64,000 bases of DNA from Hyphomicrobiaceae bacterium (GTDB lineage Bacteria > Pseudomonadota > Alphaproteobacteria > Rhizobiales > Hyphomicrobiaceae). Shown here one piece after another: positions 49,475 to 59,084 of the stretch. A program made the translations under genes and the position numbers. The stretch is from contig JALHMB010000007.1 of assembly GCA_022844275.1 (NCBI GenBank), positions 124,001 to 188,000 on the forward strand. Reading direction: 5' to 3'. Position 1 is the stretch's first letter, and each line of letters starts with the position of its first letter. The notes beneath the pieces are model-generated. The model saw only the letters and a program-made list of their open reading frames with translations. It was not told the origin of the DNA and searched no databases.

Positions 49475-50785
49475 TCAACCCTTGGCGCGACCCAACCAGC
49501 TGCCGATCCAGCTCACGTAGCCGCTTCCACGCCAACCGCGCAGACCACCCGTCCTCGCAGCAAAATGCTGCTGCAGCGAATCACCGATCAACCCGCTCAC
49601 TGTAGCGAACGCGGGGCCAAGCATGTCGGCGGACATTCCTTCGATCGGACTCGGTCGGCCTACGCGCACCGTACTCCCACGAGCCGCAGCCGCCATGCCC
49701 CCCGAAACTTCCCCCATACTGCCCCAAACGCTGTCGATCCCCTCGAGGCCGGCCCCGCCGCCGGTCAGCACGACGCGCTCCAGGATGCTCCTGTCGAGCT
49801 TCGCCGCAAGCACCCGCTCCTGGACCAGCGCCGCGATGCCGTGGATCCGCGGCTCGATCAGCGAACGCAACTCTGCCCGAGAGATCCGAGCCGTCGCCTC
49901 GTCCGTGCCATCGCTGACGGAGAACGAGAACGACTCATGATCGTTCGAGCGCGCCGGCAGCAGTGTGCCATAAAGCGTTTTGATTCGCTCGGCTTCCGTC
50001 ACCGGGGTGCCCAGACGGCGGGCGATATCAAAAGTCACGAGCTGCGCGCCGACCGGCAGAACCTCGGCCATGGCGAGGCGGCCGCCGGCAAAGGCCGCGA
50101 TCGACGTGACACCAGCGCCGATATCGACGACGAGCACGCCGAGCTGGCGCTCCTCCTCCGTGCTCACAGCCATGGCGCTCGCATAAGGTGTAGCCGCAAG
50201 CTGGTGCGGCTCCAGATAGCAGCGCTCGACGACGGCGAGCAGGTTCTGCAGCGGGCCGTCATCAGCCGTGACCGCGACGAGATCGGCGCTGAGCTCGCTG
50301 CCGGCCATGCCACGCGGATCGGATACGCCCTCGGCGCCATCGACGTGCCAGGCCTCATTGTGGAACTGAACGAGCGTACGGCCGCCACGCGCGGCAAAGG
50401 CCTCGCCGCCGGAAAGGGCGCGCGTGACATCGCCGTCGCCGACAAAGCCGCTCTCAGTGCTGACGCGGGCCGCGAAGCGCTGCGACTTGAGGCGCCCGCA
50501 GGCCACTGCGACGCTCACCTGCTCCATTGTGACGCCGGCCATGCGCTCAGCCTGGCCGACGGCCGCGCGCGTCGCCTGCTCGGCCGCATCGGGGTCGATC
50601 ACCATGCCGGCCTTGATGCCGCCGCTGCGCTGATGACCAATCCCGAGAAGGCGCGTGCGGCCACCTTTGTCGCCCGTCGCGATCAGGCACACGACTTTGC
50701 TCGTGCCGATATCTAGCGCAGCAATGATCGGCGCGCCGCGCGGAAGTGGTGGTGGCTTGGTGGTGGTGCGGTCCATGCTGTTCAT
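49475..50785 (-). CDS. ftsA: Cell division protein FtsA
   Basis: FtsA is an actin-like ATPase that tethers FtsZ to the membrane. The start at 50785 gives 436 residues with IIAALDIGTSKVVCLIA (phosphate-1), GVLVVDIGAGVTSIA (phosphate-2), and VLTGGGAGLEGID (adenosine). The C-terminus ends WIGSWLGRAKG, a plausible amphipathic membrane-targeting helix. A longer open frame extends into ftsQ but has no family content. It starts 11 bp after the ftsQ stop. Confidence 0.94.
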   Translation of the reverse strand: MNSMDRTTTKPPPLPRGAPIIAALDIGTSKVVCLIATGDKGGRTRLLGIGHQRSGGIKAGMVIDPDAAEQATRAAVGQAERMAGVTMEQVSVAVACGRLKSQRFAARVSTESGFVGDGDVTRALSGGEAFAARGGRTLVQFHNEAWHVDGAEGVSDPRGMAGSELSADLVAVTADDGPLQNLLAVVERCYLEPHQLAATPYASAMAVSTEEERQLGVLVVDIGAGVTSIAAFAGGRLAMAEVLPVGAQLVTFDIARRLGTPVTEAERIKTLYGTLLPARSNDHESFSFSVSDGTDEATARISRAELRSLIEPRIHGIAALVQERVLAAKLDRSILERVVLTGGGAGLEGIDSVWGSMGEVSGGMAAAARGSTVRVGRPSPIEGMSADMLGPAFATVSGLIGDSLQQHFAARTGGLRGWRGSGYVSWIGSWLGRAKG

Positions 50786-50796
50786 ACGTACGCCCC

Positions 50797-51864
50797 CTAC
50801 AAGGCCGAAGCCGATTTGCGTGGTACGGCGGGGCTCGCTGGAGCCGCTGCCGCTGATGAGGCTGGAGCTGCCTGACGAGGCGCCACCGCGATGCGATCCT
50901 CGATGCGGAGATCGACGACGCGCCCGGGCTCGTTGAGGAGCCGGGCGCTGTCGGCGAGCTTCATGAGACGCGCGAGAGCTGCCGTCTCGCCCTCGGCGGG
51001 GAGATGAATGCGGCTGCCATTGTCGAGATTGAGAGACCAACGGCGCTGACCGAAGCGCTCGGAAACGAGCACACGCGCAGCTAGTGACGGATGCTCACGG
51101 AGTGCCGCAATGAGCGCGCTCGCGGCTTCCGGCGCACCAGCACCCGAGATGCGCGGCAACGCCTGCTGCGTCGACGGCGCGACACGCGCCAGCTCGCGGC
51201 CCTCGGCATCGACAAGACTCGCGCTGTTACCGCGCAGCCAGACCGCGATCGGCGTGCGCTCGGCGATGCGCACCTCGACGGCGTTCGGCAATACGCGTGC
51301 GACCGTCGCGCGACGAACCCAGGAAAGGGCCTCGACGCGGCGGCGCGCAGCTTCCGGATTGTAGCGCAGCAACGAGGTCGGACGTCCAAGCTCGAGCGCA
51401 GCGAAGATCTCGCGGTCGTCGGTATAGGCGTGTCCGGCGATGTGAACCTCCTCGACGCCGAGACCGGCCATGATCATCAGCTCGTCGATGTGCGCGCTGA
51501 CCGGCGCCGACGCCGGCAGCGTGCCGAATCGGCTCACGGCAAGGAAGGCCGCGCCGCCGAGCAGCAGGGCCGCCGCGAACGAGGACGCCATCCAGAAACG
51601 CCGATGGCGAGGCGTGGAAGTCTGCGGAGCGATTTCCTCCGGCAGAGCGGCGAGATCCGAGGCCGAAAAGGCCGGACGCGTCGGGGCGCGCACAGGCACA
51701 CGCGGACGCTCACGCTCCGCAGCGCGCCACCAGAACCTCTGCTTGTCGAGCCGCTCCCGCACGCCTTCCATCCGCTGGTGTGTGCCCTGGCCTCGACCGT
51801 CGCGATCGGCGTCGACATAGGCCGACGCGCAAGCACGACCGCCCCGCAAGAGCTGGTGCACCAT
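50797..51864 (-). CDS. ftsQ: Cell division protein FtsQ
   Basis: FtsQ is a bitopic inner-membrane division protein. A basic cytoplasmic tail of about 90 residues precedes one span (about 93-113, FAAALLLGGAAFLAVS) and a periplasmic POTRA (VEEVHIAGHAYTDDREIF) with the beta domain (LPNAVEVRIAERTPIAVW). A proline/alanine-rich tail ends it. The first ATG lacks a clear ribosome site; ATG at 51771 is an alternative start that would shorten the tail by 31 residues. Confidence 0.92.
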   Translation of the reverse strand: MVHQLLRGGRACASAYVDADRDGRGQGTHQRMEGVRERLDKQRFWWRAAERERPRVPVRAPTRPAFSASDLAALPEEIAPQTSTPRHRRFWMASSFAAALLLGGAAFLAVSRFGTLPASAPVSAHIDELMIMAGLGVEEVHIAGHAYTDDREIFAALELGRPTSLLRYNPEAARRRVEALSWVRRATVARVLPNAVEVRIAERTPIAVWLRGNSASLVDAEGRELARVAPSTQQALPRISGAGAPEAASALIAALREHPSLAARVLVSERFGQRRWSLNLDNGSRIHLPAEGETAALARLMKLADSARLLNEPGRVVDLRIEDRIAVAPRQAAPASSAAAAPASPAVPRKSASAL

Positions 51865-51891
51865 CGTTAACTATTTCGGCGATTTGGTTAA
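51865..51891 (-). promoter_or_regulatory. Paired TTAA motifs upstream of ftsQ, possible CtrA-type site
   Basis: On the minus strand TTAACCA (51891-51885) and TTAACG (51870-51865) lie in an AT-rich patch immediately before the ftsQ start. CtrA sites in alphaproteobacteria are TTAA-N7-TTAA or TTAACCAT; here the TTAA boxes are 17 bases apart, so the match is partial. Confidence 0.3.
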
Positions 51892-51935
51892 TTTTCAGTG
51901 AAGGTTGCGCCGGCCACTCAGGCCGATGACACGCT

Positions 51936-52877
51936 TCAGCGCGCGATCGAGGCGTCCTCGACAAGCCAGGCAACGAGCTGGCCGAAGGTGAGGCCCATGT
52001 GCTGGCCGAGCTCGGGCACCAACGATGTCGGCGTCATCCCCGGCTGCGTGTTGAGTTCAAGGAAGGCGAGTTCGCCCGTCGCCTCGTCCCAGCGGAAATC
52101 CGAGCGCGAGACGCCTTTGCAGCCGAGGCCTTGATGCGCGACCAGAGTATGCGCCTTGATGGCATCACGCACCTTGTCGGGTATGCGCGCCGGGAGAATG
52201 TGCTTCGAGCCGCCGGGCGCGTACTTGGCCTCGTAGTCGTAGAACTCCAGATGATCGGCCGCGACGATATCGATGATGTCAGTCACCCGATCGCCGATGA
52301 CCGCGCAGGTGAGCTCACGCCCGGCGACAAACTTCTCGACCATGATCTCGCCATCTCGACTCACGGGAACCTTGCGAATGGCTTCGGGAGGCCGATTGGC
52401 GCCGAGCTTCACGATGACGACGCCAACGCTCGATCCCTCAGCTATGGGCTTTGCCACGTAGGGCGGCGGCATCACATGATCTGCAAGGGCGACATCGGGC
52501 GTCACCAGCACGCCCCTCGCGACCGGCACGCCGAGCGCGCTCACGATCTTCTTCGTGCGCTCCTTGTCCATGGCAATGGCGGACGCCAGCACGCCGGAGT
52601 GGGTGTAGGGGATCTCGAGCACTTCGAGCAGGCCCTGCACACAGCCGTCCTCGCCCCAGCGTCCGTGCAGAGCGTTGAAGCAGACATCGGGCTTGATCTC
52701 CACAAGCTGTGCCGCGAGATCATGGCCGACGTCCACGCGTGTCACGTTGAAGCCTTCGCCTTCGAGCGCGTTCGCGCACTCGCGGCCTGAGGACAGGCTC
52801 ACCTCGCGCTCGGCGGACCAGCCGCCCATGAGCATGGCCACATGCGGCTTGCCTTGCGTGTTTTCCGTGGCGCTCAT
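51936..52877 (-). CDS. ddlB: D-alanine-D-alanine ligase
   Basis: Ddl makes the D-Ala-D-Ala dipeptide for peptidoglycan. The 313-residue ATP-grasp enzyme begins at 52877 with [19 protein letters not shown], then [27 protein letters not shown], and the metal-binding [15 protein letters not shown]. It overlaps murB by ATGA and precedes ftsQ by 71 bp. Confidence 0.95.
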   Translation of the reverse strand: MSATENTQGKPHVAMLMGGWSAEREVSLSSGRECANALEGEGFNVTRVDVGHDLAAQLVEIKPDVCFNALHGRWGEDGCVQGLLEVLEIPYTHSGVLASAIAMDKERTKKIVSALGVPVARGVLVTPDVALADHVMPPPYVAKPIAEGSSVGVVIVKLGANRPPEAIRKVPVSRDGEIMVEKFVAGRELTCAVIGDRVTDIIDIVAADHLEFYDYEAKYAPGGSKHILPARIPDKVRDAIKAHTLVAHQGLGCKGVSRSDFRWDEATGELAFLELNTQPGMTPTSLVPELGQHMGLTFGQLVAWLVEDASIAR

Positions 52878-53833
52878 CGCGCGTGCTCCTCGACCAGGGC
52901 GACGCCCGTGGCATGGCCCGGCAGGGCCTCGCCGACGCGCACGATCTCCCACTGCAGCTCGATGCCGCTCGATGCAAACACACGCGCCCGCACCGTCTCG
53001 CCGAGCCGCTCGATGTCCTCAGCGGATGCCTGGCGGTCGTTGATGAGAAAGTTGCAGTGCATCTCGGAGACCATGGCGCCACCGACGCGCAAGCCGCGGC
53101 AGCCGGCCGCGTCGATAAGCTTCCAGGCACTGTTGCCGGGCGGGTTCTTGAACGTCGAGCCGCCCGTGCGCTCCTTGATCGGCTGATGCTTCTCACGATA
53201 GGCCGCAACCTCGTCCATCGCGCGCACGATCTCCTCGGGCTCACCGGGCGTCCCCTCGAACGTGGCGCTCGTAAAAATCCAATCGCGCGGCACGGAGCTG
53301 CGGCGGTACGTGAAACCCATGTCGGCGTTCGACAGCTCGTGAATGCGCCCGTCGCGATCGACGGCGCGCGCCGACAGCAGTACGTCCTTGGTCTCACTCC
53401 CGTGGGCGCCCGCGTTCATGCGCAGCGCGCCACCGATGCCGCCGGGTATTCCGCGATAGAACGAGAGGCCGGCAATGCCCGCATCTGCCGCCGCGCGCGC
53501 AATCTTCACGTCGGGGACCGCTGTGCCCGCACGCAGGTGCGTCCGGTCGAGGATTTCGATCTCGCCGAAGCCGCGCCCGAGGCGCACGACCACACCGCGG
53601 ACGCCGCCATCGCGCACGAGCAGGTTCGAGCAGAGCCCTATGATGAACACGGGCACCTCGGCCGGCGCGTGTGCCATGAAATAGGCGAGGTCGGCCTCAT
53701 CGGCCGGCGTGTAGAGCACCTCGGCATTGCCGCCCGCGCGGAACCAGGTGACGTCCTTGATCGGCGCGTCGGCGACCAGACGACCGCGCAGATCGGGCAG
53801 CAGAATCTTCAGCTCCTCAGCTAAGCTCGACAC
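52874..53833 (-). CDS. murB: UDP-N-acetylenolpyruvoylglucosamine reductase
   Basis: MurB reduces the enolpyruvyl ether to UDP-MurNAc with FAD and NADPH. A GTG at 53833, two bases after the murC stop, gives 319 residues; a longer frame would overlap murC by 64 bases. FAD domain phrases [17 protein letters not shown] and the catalytic region [21 protein letters not shown] and [16 protein letters not shown] are present. Confidence 0.94.
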   Translation of the reverse strand: MSSLAEELKILLPDLRGRLVADAPIKDVTWFRAGGNAEVLYTPADEADLAYFMAHAPAEVPVFIIGLCSNLLVRDGGVRGVVVRLGRGFGEIEILDRTHLRAGTAVPDVKIARAAADAGIAGLSFYRGIPGGIGGALRMNAGAHGSETKDVLLSARAVDRDGRIHELSNADMGFTYRRSSVPRDWIFTSATFEGTPGEPEEIVRAMDEVAAYREKHQPIKERTGGSTFKNPPGNSAWKLIDAAGCRGLRVGGAMVSEMHCNFLINDRQASAEDIERLGETVRARVFASSGIELQWEIVRVGEALPGHATGVALVEEHAR

Positions 53834-53835
53834 GG

Positions 53836-55272
53836 TCAGACGGCGCTCCCGACGCGCAGCGGGATCGCAGCGAGCCAATCCGGCAGCGCGTGCGCCCATT
53901 CAGTTGAGTTGCCGGCCCCCATGCAGATCACCATGTCGCCGGGACCAGCAAGATTGCGCAGCACGGGCACGAGATCCTGCGGCGTATCGACGGCGACGAC
54001 GCTCCCATGTCCGGCACGAGTGATGCCAGCAGCAAGGCTCTTCGCGCTGATGCCATCGATCGGCGCCTCGCCCGCGGTGTAGAGGGGCGCCACGATCACG
54101 TGGTCGGCATCCTTGAAGCAGGTGGCGAACTCGTCGAACAGCGACTTCACGCGCGTGTAACGGTGCGGCTCGACGACGGCGATCACTTGCCGCTTCGCCC
54201 CCGCCCGCGCCGCCGCCAGCACGGCCGCGATCTCGACCGGGTGGTGGCCGTAGTCGTCGTAGATTTGCGCGCCGTTCCACGTGCCCGTTGGCTGGAAGCG
54301 CCGCTTGACGCCGGAGAAATTCGCCATGGCGCCGCGGATCACCTCGTCCTTGATGCCAGCTTCCGCGGCAACGCCGATCGCGGCCAGGGCATTGAGGGCA
54401 TTGTGTGCGCCGGGCACCGGCACGACCCATTCAGTGATCTCGCGCGCACCGCCGGCGACGCGTTCGCCGAGCTTGGAGTCGAAGATCGTCACGGCCCCCT
54501 CGACGCGCACATTCGTCAACACGAGATCGGCGGTCGGATCGAGGCCGTAAGTCAGCAGGCGACGACCATCGCGCCGCAAATTCAGCTCCTCGACCATGGC
54601 CCTCGCGACCGGATGATCGATGCAGGTCATGGCGAGGCCGTAGAAGGGAATATTGCGGTAGAAGGCGCGGTAGGCTTGGTGCATCTCCTCGACAGTGCCG
54701 AAGTAGTCGAGATGCTCTGGATCGATGTTCGTGACCACGCCGATCTGCGATGGGATCTTTATGAATGTGCCGTCGGACTCGTCGGCCTCGACGACCATCC
54801 ATGGTCCCGCGCCGAGGCGTGCGTTCGAGCCCCAGTTGTTGATGATGCCGCCGGTGATCACGGTCGGCTCGAGGCCAGCCTCGACGAAGATGTGAGCGAC
54901 GAGCGAGGTCGTCGTCGTCTTGCCGTGCGTGCCGGTGATCGAGACCGTCGAATAGAGACGCATGAGCTCGGCGAGCATCTCGGCACGGCGGATGATCGTC
55001 AGACCTTTTTCGCGCGCCGCCTTCAGCTCTGGGTTCGTGTCCTTCACCGCGGTCGAGATCACGACATAGCGCGCGCCGACGAGGTTGATCGCATCATGCC
55101 CGACGAATACGCGGATGCCCTTCGCGCGCAGCCGCTTGACGTTGGCGCTGTCCTTCTGGTCGCTGCCCTGGACGGTGTGGCCCTTCGCGCGCAGGATCTC
55201 CGCGATCGCGCTCATGCCAATGCCGCCGATGCCGATGATGTGGAAAGTGCCCGGTTCGCTCGGTATCTGCAT
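53836..55272 (-). CDS. murC: UDP-N-acetylmuramate-L-alanine ligase
   Basis: MurC adds L-Ala to UDP-MurNAc. The 478-residue Mur ligase has the N-terminal [17 protein letters not shown], the P-loop [15 protein letters not shown] and the central lysine region ending [11 protein letters not shown]. The C-terminal domain has [11 protein letters not shown] and EPHRYTRV. It follows murG after 45 bp. Confidence 0.96.
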   Translation of the reverse strand: MQIPSEPGTFHIIGIGGIGMSAIAEILRAKGHTVQGSDQKDSANVKRLRAKGIRVFVGHDAINLVGARYVVISTAVKDTNPELKAAREKGLTIIRRAEMLAELMRLYSTVSITGTHGKTTTTSLVAHIFVEAGLEPTVITGGIINNWGSNARLGAGPWMVVEADESDGTFIKIPSQIGVVTNIDPEHLDYFGTVEEMHQAYRAFYRNIPFYGLAMTCIDHPVARAMVEELNLRRDGRRLLTYGLDPTADLVLTNVRVEGAVTIFDSKLGERVAGGAREITEWVVPVPGAHNALNALAAIGVAAEAGIKDEVIRGAMANFSGVKRRFQPTGTWNGAQIYDDYGHHPVEIAAVLAAARAGAKRQVIAVVEPHRYTRVKSLFDEFATCFKDADHVIVAPLYTAGEAPIDGISAKSLAAGITRAGHGSVVAVDTPQDLVPVLRNLAGPGDMVICMGAGNSTEWAHALPDWLAAIPLRVGSAV

Positions 55273-55317
55273 GCTCGCGTTGCCTTCTTCTCATCCCCGT
55301 CGCGCGATGCACGCCAA

Positions 55318-56433
55318 TCACGCGCGATTCGCCGTCCGCACACCAATCAACTCTTCCGCGAGGTCGGCGAGTCGCACAACGGCATCCGGCCGGCCAAGCT
55401 GCTTCGCCGCGCCCGCAGCAGCCGACAGTACCGTCGGCTGCTCCATGAGCGAAGAAATTGTTTCAGATAGCTTTTCGGCTGTCAGCGCCTTCTGCTCAAG
55501 ACACCAGCCGGCGCCCGCATCCGAGATGCGGCTGGCATTGCGGAGCTGATCGTTGTCCACGGCGTGCGGCAGCGGCACGAGCACAGCAGGACGGCCGAGC
55601 ACGGTCAGCTCGGCGATACTCGATGCCCCGGCGCGTCCGATGACGAGGTGGGCGTTGGCCATGCGTTCGGGGAGGTCCCTGAAGAAGGTCTGAAGCTCGG
55701 CGGTAACGCCGGCGGCGGCATAGGCGTTGCGTACCTCGGCCAGATCTTCCTCGCGGCACTGCTGGACGATGCGCAGTCGCGCCCGCTGATCGGGAGGCAG
55801 CCGATCGATCACCGGAGGGACGGCCTCGGAGAAATATCGCGCGCCTTGGCTACCGCCGAAGACCAGCAGGTTGAACGGCTCATTGGCTTCCGCCGGACGA
55901 TAAGGTTGCGAGCTCGCGGCGATCACGGCATCGCGGACGGGATTGCCCGTGAAGCGCACACGAGGTGCTAGCTTGTCGGCCAAGAGCGCGGTCTGCTCGA
56001 AGGAGGTGGCAATGCGCGACACACGCGACGCCATCATCCGGTTCGCGCGACCGAGCACGGCGTTCGCTTCGTGAATGGCGGTCGGAATCCGCCGGAGCTT
56101 GGCTGCGACGAGCGGCGGAAATGTCGGATAGCCTCCGAAGCCGATAACGGCACCCGGCCGTACGCGACCGAGCAGCGCATAGGCCGCGCGCACTCCGCTC
56201 GCAAGAGACAGAGCGGTCTTTGCAGCAGCCATGGGCGAACGGCCGGCGAGCGTCGCCGAAGGAACCGTATAGATCGCACGCGCGGGAAATCCGGTGCCAT
56301 ATCGGTCGCCGCGCTCGTCCGTCACGAGGTCGACTGCGACCCCGCGCCGCCCAAGCTCCTGTGCCAGAGCAAAGGCCGGAAACAAATGTCCACCTGTGCC
56401 CCCGGCGGCCAGCATGACCGACTTTTCCCCCAC
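55318..56433 (-). CDS. murG: Undecaprenyldiphospho-muramoylpentapeptide N-acetylglucosaminyltransferase
   Basis: MurG converts lipid I to lipid II at the inner face of the membrane. The 371-residue GT-B enzyme starts with GTG at 56433 after a GGAAGGAG site, has the G-loop AAGGTGGHLFPA, a second glycine loop VFGGSQGARYFSE and the sugar-nucleotide region VIGRAGASSIAELTVLGRPAVLVPLP. Confidence 0.96.
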   Translation of the reverse strand: MGEKSVMLAAGGTGGHLFPAFALAQELGRRGVAVDLVTDERGDRYGTGFPARAIYTVPSATLAGRSPMAAAKTALSLASGVRAAYALLGRVRPGAVIGFGGYPTFPPLVAAKLRRIPTAIHEANAVLGRANRMMASRVSRIATSFEQTALLADKLAPRVRFTGNPVRDAVIAASSQPYRPAEANEPFNLLVFGGSQGARYFSEAVPPVIDRLPPDQRARLRIVQQCREEDLAEVRNAYAAAGVTAELQTFFRDLPERMANAHLVIGRAGASSIAELTVLGRPAVLVPLPHAVDNDQLRNASRISDAGAGWCLEQKALTAEKLSETISSLMEQPTVLSAAAGAAKQLGRPDAVVRLADLAEELIGVRTANRA

Positions 56434-56460
56434 GTCTTCTCCTTCCCCTAGGATTCGACC

Positions 56461-57630
56461 TTAGCGCGCATTGCGGCCAATCGGCGGCAGCGAGCTTGCG
56501 ACTTTCGGGCGCCCGACGGCGCGCGGATCGGCCCTCCGCCTGACCAACGCAAGGAGCATCCCGACCGTCAGAGAGGCCGCGATCATGGACGAGCCACCAG
56601 CCGAGATGAACGGAAGGGTCATCCCCTTGGCCGGCACGAGACCGACATTGACGGCCATGTTGATCGCCGCCTGCATGGCGATCAGCAGCGCGAGGCCGTT
56701 GACGGCGAGATGCGTGAACGGATCGCGCCGATGGCGATAGCGCATGAGAGCGCGCCCAACGACGAACGCGAAGAGTGCGATTAGGGCCAAGCAGGCGAGC
56801 GCACCGTATTCTTCCGCAACGACGGCGAAGATGAAGTCCGTGTGCGCGTCGGGCAGAACGGACTTGATCGTCCCCTCGCCAGGGCCGCGCCCGAAGAAGC
56901 CACCTTCGGCGAACGACTGGATGGCCCGGTCCGTCTGGAAGGTGTCGCCGGAAGCGGGATCGAGAAAGCGGGCGATGCGCCCGCGCACATGGGGAAAAGC
57001 GAAGTAGGCGGTCGTCAGCAGTCCGATGCCCACGCTGCCGAACGCGACAGCCCATAAAATCGGCTGGCCAGAAATGAAGAACAACGCGCCGAACACGACG
57101 GTCAGAAGCATCAACTGCCCGACGTCGGGCTGAAGCAGCAGCAGCCCGGCCGTCACTGCATAGAGCCCAACTGCGACGAGGAGCAGGCCATGGCCGGATC
57201 GCGCGCGCGCCTCGGCAAAGAGCCACGAAACGACGACGGCGAACGCGGGCTTCGCCAGCTCGGAAGGTTGCAGCGAGAAGCCAGCGAACCTGATCCATCG
57301 CCGGGCGCCATTGACCTCGACGCCATAAAGCACCGCGACCGTCATGAGTAGGAGCATTGCGCCGAGCAGCCCCACGGCCACAGTGAGAACGCCGCGTTGA
57401 TCCAGCAGCGAGGCGGCGAGCATCAGGGCGATGCCGGCTGTCGCGAACACGAGCTGGCGCTCGACGAAATAGAAGGTCGGCAGCCCCTTGCGCGTCGCTA
57501 CGGCCGGACTTGCCGCGAGCGACAGCACGATGCCGATGCCAATCAGTGCGAGCACGGCGATCAGCAGGGCGCGGTCGACCGAGAACCACCACTCGGTGGC
57601 GAGGCTGCGGTCATCGCGAGCGAGCCTCAT
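56461..57630 (-). CDS. ftsW: Lipid II polymerase FtsW
   Basis: FtsW is a SEDS-family peptidoglycan glycosyltransferase for septation. The 389-residue protein has about ten transmembrane helices and the family phrases FSLQPSELAKPAF, GFFGRGPGEGTIKSVLPDAHTDFIFAVVAEE and FISAGGSSMIA. The ATG at 57630 overlaps the murD stop by ATGA, which fixes the start; the open frame continues upstream without content. Partner ftsI is not in the window. Confidence 0.95.
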   Translation of the reverse strand: MRLARDDRSLATEWWFSVDRALLIAVLALIGIGIVLSLAASPAVATRKGLPTFYFVERQLVFATAGIALMLAASLLDQRGVLTVAVGLLGAMLLLMTVAVLYGVEVNGARRWIRFAGFSLQPSELAKPAFAVVVSWLFAEARARSGHGLLLVAVGLYAVTAGLLLLQPDVGQLMLLTVVFGALFFISGQPILWAVAFGSVGIGLLTTAYFAFPHVRGRIARFLDPASGDTFQTDRAIQSFAEGGFFGRGPGEGTIKSVLPDAHTDFIFAVVAEEYGALACLALIALFAFVVGRALMRYRHRRDPFTHLAVNGLALLIAMQAAINMAVNVGLVPAKGMTLPFISAGGSSMIAASLTVGMLLALVRRRADPRAVGRPKVASSLPPIGRNAR

Positions 57631-59048
57631 CCGCCCTCCCCGCTCTTGATCAGATCGGCGACGAGCGCGCGGAAAACGTCGCCGCGATGCACGTAGCTCT
57701 TGAACTGATCGTAGGAAGCACACGCCGGGGAGAGCAGCACCACAGGCTCGGACGCGCCGCTGGCGTCGGCATCGCGAGCGGCGGCGGCCAGTGCCTTGTC
57801 GATCGTTCCGGCGTGTTCGTAGGGCACATGGCCATCGAGCGTGCGCGCGAAGTCGTCAGCGGACTTGCCGATGAGATAGGCCTTGGCAATGCGCGGGAAG
57901 CACGGGGCAAGCGGTGTGATGCCGCCCTCCTTGGGCGTGCCGCCGAGGATCCAGTAGATATCGCGCGGCCAGGAGGTGAGCGCCTTCTCGGTCGAGTCGG
58001 CATTGGTCGCCTTGCTGTCGTTGATGAAGAGGACCTTGCCCTTACGGCCGACGTCCTCCATCCGATGCGGCAGACCGGGGAACGAGCGGAAAGCGGCGAC
58101 GTGGTCGGCCAGTTCCCTTTCGGGTAACGCAAGTCGAGCGACAGCCAGCGCGGCAAGGGCATTCTGCATATTGTGGCGGCCGCGTAGCGACCCGATGCCC
58201 GCAAGGCTGCCGACATCGACGTCCAGTGCGTCAACCGCTGCAAAGTGCAGATGGTCGTCCTCGCCATAGAAGAGCGGGACATCACTGGCGCGCACCCCGA
58301 GACTGCTGATCGCCGTAACCGGCACGCCGTCGTCTGCGGCGCGATCCGCGATGGCGGAACTCAGGGGATCATCGATCCCGATCACGGCAGCGGCGGAGCG
58401 CTCAATCAGGCTCTCTTTGATCGCAACGTAGCGCGACATGGTGCCGTGCCGGTCGAGATGATCCGCCGAGAGGTTCAAATGCACACCGACGGTCGGCGCG
58501 AGCGACGGCGTCAGATCGATCTGGAAGGTGCTCATCTCGAGCACATGGATGCGCCGGACGTCCGGCGGCGCGAGTTCGAGGACCGGCACGCCGATATTGC
58601 CACCCATCTGCACGTCCGCGCCGGCTGCTGCGAGCGTGTGCGCGATCAGCGCCGTCGTCGTGGACTTGCCGTTCGTGCCGGTGATGCAAATGACCTGCGA
58701 CGTCGGCGCGAGACGCGCGCGCTCGCGGAAGAAAAGCTCGATGTCGCCAATGACCTCTATGCCTACCTCGCGGGCGCGCTTCACCGTCCAGTGCGGCTCG
58801 GGATGGGTCAGCGGCACGCCCGGCGCGAGGATCAGGACAGCGAACTTGCTCCAATCGGCGTTCGCGAGATCGACAATGTGAATGCCTTCCGCGGTCGCGG
58901 CCGCACGGGCGGCCTCACCGTCATCCCAGGCAGCGAGGCGCGCGCCGCCCGCGAGCAGAGCCTGGCAGCTCGAACGGCCGGAGGCTCCGAGCCCGAACAC
59001 GGCCACCTCGTGGCCCGCGAATGAGGTAACGGGAATCATAAGTTGCAT
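57627..59048 (-). CDS. murD: UDP-N-acetylmuramoylalanine-D-glutamate ligase
   Basis: MurD adds D-Glu to UDP-MurNAc-L-Ala. The 473-residue protein has FGLGASGRSS at the N-terminus, P-loop ITGTNGKSTTTAL, the ADHLDRHGTM loop and C-terminal VLLSPACASYDQFKSY. It follows the inserted propeller-like gene after 36 bp. Confidence 0.96.
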   Translation of the reverse strand: MQLMIPVTSFAGHEVAVFGLGASGRSSCQALLAGGARLAAWDDGEAARAAATAEGIHIVDLANADWSKFAVLILAPGVPLTHPEPHWTVKRAREVGIEVIGDIELFFRERARLAPTSQVICITGTNGKSTTTALIAHTLAAAGADVQMGGNIGVPVLELAPPDVRRIHVLEMSTFQIDLTPSLAPTVGVHLNLSADHLDRHGTMSRYVAIKESLIERSAAAVIGIDDPLSSAIADRAADDGVPVTAISSLGVRASDVPLFYGEDDHLHFAAVDALDVDVGSLAGIGSLRGRHNMQNALAALAVARLALPERELADHVAAFRSFPGLPHRMEDVGRKGKVLFINDSKATNADSTEKALTSWPRDIYWILGGTPKEGGITPLAPCFPRIAKAYLIGKSADDFARTLDGHVPYEHAGTIDKALAAAARDADASGASEPVVLLSPACASYDQFKSYVHRGDVFRALVADLIKSGEGG

Positions 59049-59084
59049 AGTACCTGAATCGGCGGCCGAATGGCGGCAGCCATC

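Noticed and set aside
54007-55470. Long open frame on the strand opposite murC, 487 codons
   Set aside because: It is a mirror of murC in GC-rich DNA, has histidine/arginine-rich composition and no family motif. The same applies to long antisense frames over the FAD dehydrogenase (30236-31645), the EF-G paralogue (14213-15394) and the aminotransferase/dacC pair (32214-34145).
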